Source: Arthrobacter sp. B2a2-09 | GTDB taxonomy: Bacteria > Actinomycetota > Actinomycetes > Actinomycetales > Micrococcaceae | NCBI RefSeq assembly: GCF_027587375.1 | Contig: NZ_JAMXIC010000026.1 | Location: 1 to 64,000, forward strand | Reading direction: 5' to 3' | DNA: 64,000 nt | Notes under the pieces: model-generated | Told to the model about the DNA's origin: nothing | The model's database searches: none | The model's input: only the letters and a program-made list of their open reading frames with translations | In this document: positions 1 through 7,929 of the stretch, one piece after another | Position numbering within the stretch: the first letter of the stretch is position 1 | Layout of the letters: each line of letters begins with the position of its first letter | Translations under genes and position numbers: made by a program

Positions 1-1388
1 AAGAGGGAGGCTTTCCAGCCGCCGAAGGAGTGGTAGGCCACCGGTACCGGCAGGGGCACGTTGATGCCGACCATGCCGACGGTGACGGAGCGCTGGAACT
101 TGCGGGCGTTCGCGCCGGAGGAGGTGAAGATGGCGGTGCCGTTGCCGTAGGGGTTGGCGTTGATCAGCTTGATGCCTTCATCCAGGTCCTCGACCCGGAC
201 GACGACGAGGACGGGGCCGAAGATTTCCTCGGTGTAGGCGGTCATTCCGGTCGTGACGTGGTCGATCACGGTGGGGCCGACCCAGAAGCCTTCTTCGTGG
301 CCGGGGACCACGAGGTCGCGGCCGTCCACGACCATGGCGGCGCCGGCGGCTTCGGCTTCGGTGACGATCCGCACGATGCGTTCCTTGGAGGCCGGGGTGA
401 TGACCGGGCCCATTTCGGCGTCGGGCTCGGTGCCGTTCTTGACCTTCACCGCGAGGGCGCGCTCTTCGACTTTCTTGACCAGCAGCTCCGCGGCGTCCCC
501 GACGGCGACCGCGACGGAGATGGCCATGCAGCGTTCGCCGGCGGAACCGAACGCGGCCGCGGCGAGGTGGTCGGCGGCGTTGTCCAGGTCGGAGTCGGGC
601 ATGATGATCGCGTGGTTCTTCGCCCCGCCCAGGGCCTGGACCCGTTTGCCGTGCTTGGTGGCGGTTTCGTGGACGTACTTCGCGATCGGGGTGGAGCCGA
701 CGAAGGAGATGCCGTCCACGTCCGGGTGGGTCAGGAGACCGTCCACGGTTTCCTTGTCACCGTGCAGGACCTGGAACACGCCGTCGGGCAGGCCGGCGTC
801 CTTCCACAGCTTGGCCAGCAGCATGGAGGCGGAGGGGTCGCGTTCGGAGGGCTTGAGGATGAAGGCGTTGCCGGTCGCGATCGCCATCGGCGCCATCCAG
901 AGCGGGACCATGACGGGGAAGTTGAACGGGGTGATGCCGGCGACGACGCCGAGGGGCTCGCGGAAGGAGAACACGTCGATGCCGGTGGAGACCTGGTCCG
1001 AGTAGTCGCCCTTGAGCAGGGTCGGAATCCCGCAGGCGAACTCGATGACTTCCAGGCCACGGCCGATCTCGCCCTTGGCATCGGAAATGACCTTGCCGTG
1101 CTCGGCGGTGACCAGGGCCGCGAGTTCGTCCACGTGCGAGGCGACGAGTTCGCGGAACTTGAACAGCACCGCGGTGCGCTTGGCCAGGGAGAAATCGCCC
1201 CACTTTTCCGCCGCGGCCTTCGCGGCGGCAACGGTGGCGTCAAGATCGGCCCGGTTCGCGAGCCGCAACTCCGCGGTCACGGCCCCGGTGGCCGGGTTGT
1301 ACACCGGCTGGCTGCGGTCCCCGGCGCCGGCGGTTTCAACACCGTTGATGAAATGCTTGATGGTGGTCAGGGTGGTCGTCGTCGACAT
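1..1388 (-). CDS. mmsA: Methylmalonate-semialdehyde dehydrogenase, CoA-acylating (3' end beyond window)
   Basis: An NAD-dependent aldehyde dehydrogenase of the MmsA/IolA type, which converts malonic or methylmalonic semialdehyde to acetyl- or propionyl-CoA. It is the last step of myo-inositol catabolism. The reading frame is open for 462 codons from ATG 1388 to the window edge, so the C-terminus is missing. The N-terminus reads MSTTTTLTTIKHFINGVE. The catalytic-cysteine motif FGSAGERCMA and the substrate/cofactor segment ITPFNFPVMVPLWM are both present, as is EEIFGPVL towards the C-terminus. AAGGAAG lies 7 nt before the ATG. It follows iolD by about 50 nt in the same direction, which favours IolA function over valine catabolism. 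Substrate preference cannot be settled from sequence. Confidence 0.93.
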   Translation of the reverse strand, partial: MSTTTTLTTIKHFINGVETAGAGDRSQPVYNPATGAVTAELRLANRADLDATVAAAKAAAEKWGDFSLAKRTAVLFKFRELVASHVDELAALVTAEHGKVISDAKGEIGRGLEVIEFACGIPTLLKGDYSDQVSTGIDVFSFREPLGVVAGITPFNFPVMVPLWMAPMAIATGNAFILKPSERDPSASMLLAKLWKDAGLPDGVFQVLHGDKETVDGLLTHPDVDGISFVGSTPIAKYVHETATKHGKRVQALGGAKNHAIIMPDSDLDNAADHLAAAAFGSAGERCMAISVAVAVGDAAELLVKKVEERALAVKVKNGTEPDAEMGPVITPASKERIVRIVTEAEAAGAAMVVDGRDLVVPGHEEGFWVGPTVIDHVTTGMTAYTEEIFGPVLVVVRVEDLDEGIKLINANPYGNGTAIFTSSGANARKFQRSVTVGMVGINVPLPVPVAYHSFGGWKASL

Positions 1389-1437
1389 GTGCGGACTTCC
1401 TTGTCTGTAGCTTGAAGAGGTCTGTAGCTGGGGGGGG

Positions 1438-3390
1438 TTAGCCGAGCAGCTTGCGCTGGCGGTTCTTGTGGTCTGTGTACGTCTGGTAGGCCTGCTGGGT
1501 GGATTCGAGTTCGGAGACCTGCGAGACGGGAACGTCCCACCAGGATTCGGAGCTCGGGGCGTCCAGAAGGGGGTCCGATTCAACGTGGATGACGATCGGT
1601 CCGGTGTCTTCCGGTGCCGCCTTGGCGTCGCGGATGGCCTGTTCGAGTTCGGCGATGACTTTCTCGCCCGGTTCGATCCGGATGACCTTCGCACCGAGGG
1701 ACTCGGCGTTGAGGGCCAGGTCGATGGGCAGGTTCTGGCCGGCGTCGAAGGAGTGCTGTTCCTTGTCCAGGACCCGGTACTGGGTGCCGAAGCGCTGCGA
1801 GCCCAGCGACTCGGAAAGGGAACCGATCGAGGCGTAGCCGTGGTTCTGGATCAGGACCACGATCAGCTTGATGCGTTCGGCGACGGCGGTGACCAGTTCG
1901 GTGTGCATCATCAGGTAGGAGCCGTCCCCCACCATGACGACCACGTCCCGTACTAATGCATCCTTGCCGCCCGCGGCGGCCTCCGCCAAGGCGGCACGCT
2001 TGACGCCCAGGCCGCCGGGGATCTCGTAGCCCATGCAGGAGTAGGCATATTCGACGTGGTAGCCGAAGGGGTCCCGAACGCGCCACATCTTGTGCAGGTC
2101 ACCGGGCAGGGAACCGGCGGCGCAGATGACAACGTCCTGCTCGTCCATGGCCCGGTTGGTGGCGCCGATGATCTCGTTCTGTGCCGGGAGCGGGGTGTGC
2201 CGGGTGTCGAAGGCTTCGTCCACGATGGCGTTCCAGCGCTGCTTCTCCGCAGCGATCTTCTGCTCCAGGTCCGCGCCGACACGGTAGCCGCCCAGGGCCT
2301 GGTTCAGCTTGACGAGCGCCTTGCGGGCGTCGGCGACGATCGGCAGCACGGTGCCGTGCTTGTACGCGTCGATCGCGGCCACGTTGATGTTCACGAACTT
2401 CACGTCGGGGTTCTGGAAGGCAGTGCGCGACGCCGTCGTGAAGTCCTCGTAACGGGTACCGATGCCGATGATCAAGTCAGCTTCGGCAGCGATGGCGTTC
2501 GCCGCCGTCGTGCCCGTGGAGCCGATGGCTCCGAGGGAGAACTTGTGGTCCCAGGGCAGGACGCCGACGCCGGCCTGGGTGTTGCCCACCGGGATGCCCG
2601 TCAGTTCGGCGAACCTGGCGAGTTCCTCGTTGGCGAAGGCGTAGAGGACGCCGCCGCCCGCAATGATGAGCGGACGCTTCGCGGCGCGGATGGCCTCGGC
2701 GGCGCGGCGGATGTCGTCGTCGTCGGCTTCGGGGCGGCGGATCCGCCACTCGCGCTCGGCGAGGAACTCCTCCGGAACATCCAAGGCCTCGGCCTGGACA
2801 TCCTGTGGCAGTGAAATGGTCACCGCGCCGGTCTCGGCCGGGTCCGTCAGGACGCGCAAGCCGTGGTGGAACGCGGAGAACAGCTGCTCCGGGCGGGACA
2901 CCCGGTCGAAGAACTTCGAGAGCGGACGGAAGGCATCGTTGACCGTGATGTCGTACGCGTAGGGCAGCTCGAGCTGCTGCAGCACCGGGTCCGCGGCCCG
3001 GGTGGCGAAGGTGTCGGACGGCAGCAGCAGGACCGGCAGCCGGTTGGTGGTCGCCAGGGCCGCGCCGGTCAGCAGGTTCGAGGAACCCGGGCCGATCGAG
3101 GTGCTGATCGCGAACGTCTGGCGGCGGCGGGTGTGCCGGGCGTAGCCGACAGCCTGGTGCGCCTGGGCCTGCTCATTGCGACCCTGGTAGTACGGCATGA
3201 TGCTCGGGTCCGCGGCCTGATACTGCTTCAGGGCCTGTCCCACACCGGCGACGTTGCCGTGCCCGAAGATCCCGAAAGTGCCAGGGATCAGGCGCTCCCG
3301 GTACTCGCTCCCGCCGAGAGTGTCCACCGTGTACTGCTTGGACAGGAACTCGACAACCGCCTGGGCGACCGTCATTCTGCGCGTTGACAT
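1438..3390 (-). CDS. iolD: 3D-(3,5/4)-trihydroxycyclohexane-1,2-dione hydrolase
   Basis: A thiamine-diphosphate enzyme of the acetolactate-synthase fold that opens the inositol-derived ring to give 5-deoxy-glucuronate. At 650 residues it has the usual IolD length. The N-terminal pyrimidine-binding part includes FGIFGHGNVAGVGQAL and ISTSIGPGSSNLLTGAA. The C-terminal ThDP/Mg motif is GDGSYLMMHTEL followed by VVLIQNHGY. The ATG at 3390 has GGAG 8 nt upstream. The stop of the preceding aldolase gene is only 5 nt before this start, so the two are probably co-translated. It lies in the iolC-aldolase-iolD-mmsA operon. Confidence 0.95.
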   Translation of the reverse strand: MSTRRMTVAQAVVEFLSKQYTVDTLGGSEYRERLIPGTFGIFGHGNVAGVGQALKQYQAADPSIMPYYQGRNEQAQAHQAVGYARHTRRRQTFAISTSIGPGSSNLLTGAALATTNRLPVLLLPSDTFATRAADPVLQQLELPYAYDITVNDAFRPLSKFFDRVSRPEQLFSAFHHGLRVLTDPAETGAVTISLPQDVQAEALDVPEEFLAEREWRIRRPEADDDDIRRAAEAIRAAKRPLIIAGGGVLYAFANEELARFAELTGIPVGNTQAGVGVLPWDHKFSLGAIGSTGTTAANAIAAEADLIIGIGTRYEDFTTASRTAFQNPDVKFVNINVAAIDAYKHGTVLPIVADARKALVKLNQALGGYRVGADLEQKIAAEKQRWNAIVDEAFDTRHTPLPAQNEIIGATNRAMDEQDVVICAAGSLPGDLHKMWRVRDPFGYHVEYAYSCMGYEIPGGLGVKRAALAEAAAGGKDALVRDVVVMVGDGSYLMMHTELVTAVAERIKLIVVLIQNHGYASIGSLSESLGSQRFGTQYRVLDKEQHSFDAGQNLPIDLALNAESLGAKVIRIEPGEKVIAELEQAIRDAKAAPEDTGPIVIHVESDPLLDAPSSESWWDVPVSQVSELESTQQAYQTYTDHKNRQRKLLG

Positions 3391-3395
3391 TACTC

Positions 3396-4325
3396 TTACT
3401 CCGATACTTTCGCAGGTGTCTTCAGCAGCTCAGGTGTCTTCAGCAGCGAGGCGGCGGTGGCCACAGCCCCGGCCACGTCACCGTCGGCCGGATACAAAAG
3501 GGTCCGCCCGACGGTCAAGCCCTGGACTCCGGGCAGGGCAAGTGCGGCCTGCCAACTGGCGAAGACCTCGTCCTGGCCCGCGTCCGGGTCCCCGCCGAGC
3601 AGGACCGTGGGCAGCGTGGTGGCCGCCATGACGCGTTCCATCTCCGCCACGACCGGCAGTTTCATCCAGGTGTAGGCGCTCGTTGAGCCCAGCCCCTCTG
3701 CGATGGCGACGGACTTGATCACGGCGTCCGGGGAAAGGTCGTTGCGGACCTTTCCGTTTGCCTCGCGGACGGACAGGAACGGCTCCACCATGGCGATCAG
3801 CTTGCGCGCCGCGAGCGAGTCCACGGCCTTGGCGGTGGCTTCCAGGATCGACGCCGTATCCGGGTCCCCGAGGCAGATCCGGGTGAGCATCTTGCCACCG
3901 TCGGCGCCGAGGGCTTCCAGGGCGGCTGCGGTGTGGCCCGTGAAACGGTCATCGATTTCATTGACCAGCCCCGCGAGGCCGCCGCGGTTCATCGAGCCGA
4001 AGACAAGCTTGCCCTCGAGGGCGCCAAGCAGGAGCAGGTCATCCATGATGTCCGGCGAGGCGAGGACACCGTCGACGGCGGGATTCGCCAAAGCGATCTG
4101 CAGCCGGTCCAAGAGATCCCGGCGGTCAGCCATGGCCACCGGGTCCGGACCGACGCTCAGGGCGCCGCGGGCCGGGTGGTCGGCCGCCACGATGAAGTTC
4201 TGCGAGCCGTACTTGAGCCCCGGGTGGCGGCGACGCGCGGCGGCGGCGCGGGCAACGGCGTCGGGATCTTCAAGCCGGATAGCACTCAAGTGCTCGTAAC
4301 GGCGGGGGTCATCATTGAAGCTCAA
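3396..4325 (-). CDS. Cgl0159-type (beta/alpha)8 aldolase of inositol catabolism
   Basis: A 309-residue protein resembling the Cgl0159 family, class I aldolase-like TIM barrels found inside actinobacterial inositol operons. By position it should cleave 2-deoxy-5-keto-gluconate-6-phosphate, the job of IolJ in Bacillus; this is inference from context. The probable Schiff-base lysine is in the segment STSAYTWMKLPVV, and AMVEPFLS and TVLLGGDPDAG are barrel-strand motifs. The start is TTG (4325), overlapping the iolC stop as TTGA, with AAGGAG 7 nt upstream. The C-terminus carries a direct repeat, LLKTPELLKTP. No Bacillus-type iolJ is visible in the window. Confidence 0.82.
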   Translation of the reverse strand: MSFNDDPRRYEHLSAIRLEDPDAVARAAAARRRHPGLKYGSQNFIVAADHPARGALSVGPDPVAMADRRDLLDRLQIALANPAVDGVLASPDIMDDLLLLGALEGKLVFGSMNRGGLAGLVNEIDDRFTGHTAAALEALGADGGKMLTRICLGDPDTASILEATAKAVDSLAARKLIAMVEPFLSVREANGKVRNDLSPDAVIKSVAIAEGLGSTSAYTWMKLPVVAEMERVMAATTLPTVLLGGDPDAGQDEVFASWQAALALPGVQGLTVGRTLLYPADGDVAGAVATAASLLKTPELLKTPAKVSE

Positions 4326-5344
4326 CGTGTTGCTCCTTCAGAAACTGCTGCGTGGGAAGCTGTATCGGTGCCCGCCGGGGTCAGGCGGCCGCGTTCGGTC
4401 AGCAACGAGGTGACTTCCTCCGGCGTCGGCATCGCATCCGCGCACGAGAGCCGGGAGGCGACAATCGCCCCGGCGGCATTGGCGTAGTCCAGGACCTGGG
4501 CCAAAGGCCAGCCGGACAACAAACCGTGGCAGAAAGCGCCGCCGAAGGAATCGCCCGCGCCCAGTCCGTTGACGGTCTCAACCGGGACCGGCGCGGAAAC
4601 AACGCGTTCGGTGCGGGTCTTGGCCATCACACCTTCGGGGCCAAGCTTGACGACGGCGATCTCGACACCGGCAGCCAGGAGGCGGTCCGCCTGCTCGTCC
4701 GGGGTTCCCTCGCCCACGGCGACGGCGCATTCCTTGTCGTTGCCGATGGCCACCGTGACGTGCGGCAGAATCTTGGCGACCTCGGCCCGGGCCTCGTCCT
4801 CCGAAGCCCAGAACATGGGCCGGTAATCCAGGTCCAGGATGGTGTACTGGCCCTCGCCCAGGCCGGTCCGCGGCCGGGCTTCGTGGGCCGCGAGGTGGGC
4901 TGACCGGCTGGGTTCCTGGCAGAGGCCGGTCACGGTAGACCAGAAGATGCCGGCGTCCTTGATGGCCTCAAGGTCGAGTTCCTCGGCCTTGATCTGCAGG
5001 TCCGGCGCCGTCGGGAACCGCCCGTAGAAGTACAACGGGAAATCGTTCGGAGGCTGAATCGCGCAGAACGTGGCAGGCGTCTGAAGGCCCGACACCGGAG
5101 TGACGAACGTGTCGTCCACCTTGAACTTGCGCAGCTCGCGGTGCAGGTAAACGCCGAAAGGGTCATCGCCGGTGCGCGTGATCACGCCGGAGCGGCGGCC
5201 GTGGCGGGCGGCGGCGACGGCCACGTTGGACGGCGAGCCGCCAAGATACTTGCCGAAGGACAGCACGTCCTCCAGTCCCACACCGATGTCGTTCGGGTAG
5301 ATATCAACGCTGATGCGCCCGATGGTGAGCAGTTCGTGGGTCAC
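4322..5344 (-). CDS. iolC: 5-dehydro-2-deoxygluconokinase
   Basis: A PfkB/ribokinase-family sugar kinase that phosphorylates 2-deoxy-5-keto-gluconate using ATP. The N-terminal motif is GRISVDIYPNDIGVGLED, followed by the ribokinase signature FGKYLGGSPSNVAVAAARHG. The C-terminal catalytic signature NGLGAGDSFGGAFCHGLL contains the catalytic Asp. An in-frame start exists at 5434, but I prefer GTG 5344 (340 residues). The family begins near THELLTIGRIS, AAAGG lies upstream of the GTG, and a good promoter places the transcript start at about 5433, which would exclude the longer form. The gene heads the operon and overlaps the aldolase start by 4 nt. Confidence 0.92.
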   Translation of the reverse strand: MTHELLTIGRISVDIYPNDIGVGLEDVLSFGKYLGGSPSNVAVAAARHGRRSGVITRTGDDPFGVYLHRELRKFKVDDTFVTPVSGLQTPATFCAIQPPNDFPLYFYGRFPTAPDLQIKAEELDLEAIKDAGIFWSTVTGLCQEPSRSAHLAAHEARPRTGLGEGQYTILDLDYRPMFWASEDEARAEVAKILPHVTVAIGNDKECAVAVGEGTPDEQADRLLAAGVEIAVVKLGPEGVMAKTRTERVVSAPVPVETVNGLGAGDSFGGAFCHGLLSGWPLAQVLDYANAAGAIVASRLSCADAMPTPEEVTSLLTERGRLTPAGTDTASHAAVSEGATR

Positions 5345-5439
5345 GGTGATCGCGGACCTTTCTGTAGTGAACTCTTCTTGCGGGACGGTGAGAGCTCCGG
5401 TGCTTTTGCCGGCCCGCAGTGAGCGGGGCCACAACCACT

Positions 5440-5468
5440 ACTTTGCACCAGAATTCATGTCCTGTCAA
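5440..5468 (-). promoter_or_regulatory. Predicted iolC operon promoter
   Basis: On the minus strand, a perfect TTGACA -35 box (5463-5468) and a CAAAGT -10 box (5440-5445) are separated by exactly 17 nt. The predicted start near 5433 gives a leader of about 90 nt before the GTG at 5344. The palindromic operator at 5471-5492 lies immediately upstream of the -35. Confidence 0.6.
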
Positions 5469-5470
5469 AG

Positions 5471-5492
5471 GTTTGTACTGACATATTTACAA
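5471..5492 (-). promoter_or_regulatory. Operator-like element upstream of iolC, copy 1
   Basis: A 22-nt element with arms TTGTA/TACAA around CTGACATA. It matches the element at 5976-5997 in 19 of 22 positions. The core TGTACTGACA differs at one position from the motif I recall for Corynebacterium glutamicum IolR (KGWCHTRACA). Its location next to the iolC promoter suggests repression by a GntR-type IolR-like regulator, which is not in this window. Confidence 0.5.
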
Positions 5493-5554
5493 CGAAACGT
5501 AATGGCCTAAACTACGCAGTGATTTGGGCTTGAATCCACTCCAAAACGCCGGAG

Positions 5555-5959
5555 TTACCGTGCGGGAACAGCAAGCTCGCCAGTGACATACTGGGCGCGG
5601 CCAAAGCCGAAGGACCAGTCATCGGCCGTATTTTCCACGTAGCCCAGGAAGACATCCTCGCCGGCGACGCCAATCTCGCCGAGCTGGGCGGCAATGGCGG
5701 CGAACAAGGACTGCTTGGCTTCGCGGCTCCGCCCGCCCTGGGTGAATATCTGGATCATGACCACGCCTGAACTTCGCTCGAAACCGAGACCGGCATCCTG
5801 CGCAACAATCTGACCCTTGGGATGCTCGGTGATGATGTGGAAGTAGTCGCGCTCGGGGATGCCGTACTCGGCGAGGATAGCATCGTGAATTCGCTTACTG
5901 AGGTCACCGAGCTGCTCGGGCGTTCGGCCTTCGTTGACATCAATGCGGACGAGGGGCAT
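5555..5959 (-). CDS. 4-oxalocrotonate tautomerase family protein
   Basis: A 134-residue tautomerase-superfamily protein. The mature protein would begin with the catalytic Pro1, as in MPLVRIDVNEGRTPEQ. I chose ATG 5959 over the in-frame start at 5989 for that reason, because AAAGGAG precedes it, and because the longer form would run into an operator. It is about twice the length of minimal 4-OT subunits, with conserved segments FHIITEHPKG and MIQIFTQGGRS. The substrate is unknown. The shared operator with iolC suggests it belongs to the inositol regulon, perhaps acting on a keto/enol intermediate. Confidence 0.82.
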   Translation of the reverse strand: MPLVRIDVNEGRTPEQLGDLSKRIHDAILAEYGIPERDYFHIITEHPKGQIVAQDAGLGFERSSGVVMIQIFTQGGRSREAKQSLFAAIAAQLGEIGVAGEDVFLGYVENTADDWSFGFGRAQYVTGELAVPAR

Positions 5960-5975
5960 CTGCTCTCCTTTGGTA

Positions 5976-5997
5976 GTTTGTCCTGACATACTAACAA
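5976..5997 (-). promoter_or_regulatory. Operator-like element upstream of tautomerase gene, copy 2
   Basis: The second copy of the 22-nt element. Here the flanks form a 7-bp perfect inverted repeat, AGTTTGT/ACAAACT, around a 12-nt spacer. The core TGTCCTGACA fits the remembered IolR consensus KGWCHTRACA at every position. It lies 17-38 nt upstream of the tautomerase ATG. Confidence 0.5.
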
Positions 5998-6052
5998 ACT
6001 ACTCTGAAATGCTGCAAGGAATTTGGCTCGCCGCCCACGCCCCCGTCGGCCG

Positions 6053-6085
6053 TCGCCTGTCGCCTGTCGCCTGTCGCCTGTCGCC
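6053..6085. repeat. TCGCCTG heptamer tandem repeat
   Basis: Four exact copies and one partial copy of TCGCCTG lie in the 350-nt gap between the tautomerase gene and the small membrane protein gene. Apart from this repeat, the operator at 5976 and the hairpin at 6233, I see nothing in that gap. It is a simple-sequence tract that could vary in length between strains. Confidence 0.8.
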
Positions 6086-6232
6086 GGATTCTGCTGGATC
6101 ATTCCACCGGCCGCAGGCAACGGCCGCGAGATTCCGCGCCTCCGAGGTTTGTCCATTCGAATGATTGAGCAGAATGTCACGCCTCGCCGAGCAGGCCCAG
6201 GGCATGGTCTTCGCGCACCTAGCTAAACACGA

Positions 6233-6268
6233 CGATGCGCCTCTCCCCTATCAAGGGGAGAGGCGCAT
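6233..6268. terminator. 15-bp perfect hairpin
   Basis: A 15-bp perfect stem (arms 6233-6247 and 6254-6268) with a 6-nt loop, TATCAA. It lies downstream of the minus-strand gene at 6311-6541. No clear T-run follows, so it may work as a bidirectional or Rho-assisted terminator or as an mRNA-stabilising structure. Confidence 0.65.
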
Positions 6269-6310
6269 CTGGCCGGTCAGCCCGTTGGCGAAACAGCCGC
6301 TATCGGACTG

Positions 6311-6541
6311 TCATTGACTCCCAGAGTCCGGATTTCTGTTGCTGACGATCAGGGGAACGACGATAAAGACGTAGCCAACCGACACTACGAAAAGCCCCTC
6401 GACGGCACCCGGGATCGACTGCACTGCCGGCAACCAAGGAAGGAAAATGCAGCCAGCCATCAGAACCCAGAAGATCAAGCCCGTCCAACCCGTGGCAAGT
6501 GTGGCTTGGAAATCTTTCATTTGCGCGGATTTCTTTTGCAT
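6311..6541 (-). CDS. Small two-helix membrane protein
   Basis: A 76-residue protein with two predicted membrane helices (about residues 18-37 and 47-66: GLIFWVLMAGCIFLPWL and GLFVVSVGYVFIVVPLIV) and polar ends. A strong AGGAGG lies 5 nt before the ATG. It starts 10 nt after the stop of the secreted-protein gene at 6551-7474, so the two form a unit. I do not recognise a family. The pairing of a secreted protein with a small membrane protein invites an effector/immunity reading, but nothing in the sequence proves it. Base composition is lower in GC than the neighbours. Confidence 0.7.
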   Translation of the reverse strand: MQKKSAQMKDFQATLATGWTGLIFWVLMAGCIFLPWLPAVQSIPGAVEGLFVVSVGYVFIVVPLIVSNRNPDSGSQ

Positions 6542-6550
6542 GGAGGCCTC

Positions 6551-7474
6551 CTACCTGCAGTTTGGGCCGTTGTAGATGACCGGCCATACAACCTGCATGC
6601 CAGTTCCCCGATATTGAATACTCAAGCACCGCCCCGTGTCACGAGCGTGCACAGCTGTATTCCAAATCGCCAGCCCATATGTCAGGCATGCGACACCCAG
6701 CCACGGCATCGCGAGCGCGCACATCGCACCAAACGCTCCTGCGTTGCCGCCTCCGACGTTGGCAACAGTACTTGTCTCATTCTTATTCAGTTGCTGGGTG
6801 CACAACGCCCAATCGCAACTAAGCGCCGGATCTGCCACTACCGAATATGACGCAGCCCGGAGCTCAACAGTTTGAGTGAGGACGTTGCCTCTGATGCTGT
6901 AAAACGTCGGGAGTTGTTTGCCGGTGGCGTCCACAGCCCAAGCAGGCGCAATCGTGTTCATCAACCTCCCGGATGCATCCTTCAAAAGGACTTGCCCAGT
7001 GGATCCTTTAGCCAGAGTCGCAGGGGCCCCATCAACGAAGAACTCGTACTCGAACGAGTCTTGAGAACCAGAACCGTGAATGATCGCGTAGGCTGCGAAA
7101 CGCCCACCATCTGCGGAAGCCGCAAAATTCACGGCATTGCCGCTGGCACCATAAACTGCGCGCTTCTGGTTTCCCGCGAGCTTCCCTCTTGCCGCCCCAT
7201 CAACAAATCGGAGCTCGATGCTGTGTCCAGAGGCCTTTGAAAGCGCACCGGTGTCGGTGAGCTCAGCCAGAAACCGAGTGCCGCCAGGCTCTGAGCTTGC
7301 GCCATGAACGGGTTGATCAATGGGCAACACGCGGTCCAGCGCCTCTAGGGCAGTTTCGGCCCGTTGCTCGTCGATCGCTTCTTGAGCCGTCGCAGCCGTA
7401 GCCGCATTCGGTGTCAAAATCGCGACGGCAAGAAAACATCCAAGTGCCATTTTTAATGGGTTCCAAGTCTTCAC
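6551..7474 (-). CDS. Secreted protein of unknown function with Cys/Gly-rich C-terminal domain
   Basis: About 307 residues. A Sec signal peptide is clear: Lys near the N-terminus, hydrophobic ALGCFLAVAIL, then Ala-rich TAATA. The middle looks like a beta-rich soluble domain (FEYEFFVDGAPATL). The last 90 residues are distinct, with several Cys (LSCDWALC, MCALA, VACL, GRCL, NCR), a Gly/Ala-rich hydrophobic stretch (VGGGNAGAFGAMCALAM) and an aromatic tail. I prefer GTG 7474, which has GGGGAA upstream, over TTG 7486. I do not recognise the function. The layout recalls actinobacterial exported proteins with bacteriocin-like C-terminal domains. The region is visibly lower in GC than flanking genes, suggesting acquisition. 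Confidence 0.7.
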   Translation of the reverse strand: MKTWNPLKMALGCFLAVAILTPNAATAATAQEAIDEQRAETALEALDRVLPIDQPVHGASSEPGGTRFLAELTDTGALSKASGHSIELRFVDGAARGKLAGNQKRAVYGASGNAVNFAASADGGRFAAYAIIHGSGSQDSFEYEFFVDGAPATLAKGSTGQVLLKDASGRLMNTIAPAWAVDATGKQLPTFYSIRGNVLTQTVELRAASYSVVADPALSCDWALCTQQLNKNETSTVANVGGGNAGAFGAMCALAMPWLGVACLTYGLAIWNTAVHARDTGRCLSIQYRGTGMQVVWPVIYNGPNCR

Positions 7475-7618
7475 GGCGTTCCCCAATCTGTTGATTCCAG
7501 AACAGGACTAGCTACTGCGCCGAGGTGGGTCTTGCACATTCAGACCCTGAGAGCCCTGTTTGACCTACCAGGATCGGCGCCTCCTTGGTTGAGGCTAAGC
7601 CATCGTTTCTGCCGCTGG

Positions 7619-7700
7619 TGTGCAATGAAGACAAAATGAGTGTCCCTAAGCGACAAAATGAGTATTCCAAAGCACCAAAATGAGTGTTTGATGGTCGCCT
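7619..7700. repeat. Three 22-bp tandem repeats, possible IS21-family end relic
   Basis: CAAAATGAGT occurs at 7632, 7654 and 7676, exactly 22 bp apart. The first two 22-bp units agree at most positions and the third is more diverged. IS21-family elements carry several short direct repeats at their ends as transposase-binding sites, and the block begins with TGTGCAATG, compatible with a TG terminus. No istA/istB gene is present, so this would be a solo end. It sits at the border between the low-GC secreted-protein patch and high-GC repeats. The IS assignment is inference. Confidence 0.4.
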
Positions 7701-7760
7701 GGTGTGAGATCTCGGGCGTCTCACGGCGATCTTCAGGTTCGGGCCTTAAACGACGGCGAG

Positions 7761-7885
7761 GCGCTCGCTCACAAGACGTGAGCGAGCGTTGGTGAAAGCG
7801 CCGCCAGACGTGAGCGAGCGTCGGGCCAAGACCCTTCATAAGTGAGCGAGCGTTGGGCCAAAAGCCTTCAAAGGTGAGCGAGCGT
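7761..7885. repeat. GTGAGCGAGCGT array with 32-bp spacing
   Basis: Four copies of the 12-mer GTGAGCGAGCGT start at 7778, 7810, 7842 and 7874, exactly 32 bp apart. An inverted copy (GCGCTCGCTCAC) at 7761-7772 can pair with the first to make a hairpin. The intervening 20 nt are only loosely conserved; units two and three share GGGCCAA and CCTTCA. This is not a CRISPR layout because the conserved part is too short. It lies in the 628-nt gene-free stretch 7475-8102. Confidence 0.85.
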
Positions 7886-7929
7886 TGGTCCTGGCAGACA
7901 CTCAGATGTCCACGCGCTTAAACAACGAC

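Noticed and set aside
30..1415. A 461-codon plus-strand open frame at the window start
   Set aside because: It is the antisense of mmsA, which is read through from 1388 to the window edge on the minus strand.
5345..5434. N-terminal extension of iolC starting at 5434
   Set aside because: The predicted transcript starts at about 5433, the residues do not fit the kinase fold, and GTG 5344 has a ribosome site.
7778..7885. CRISPR-like array
   Set aside because: The conserved repeat is only 12 bp, intervening sequence is partly similar between units, and no cas gene is present.
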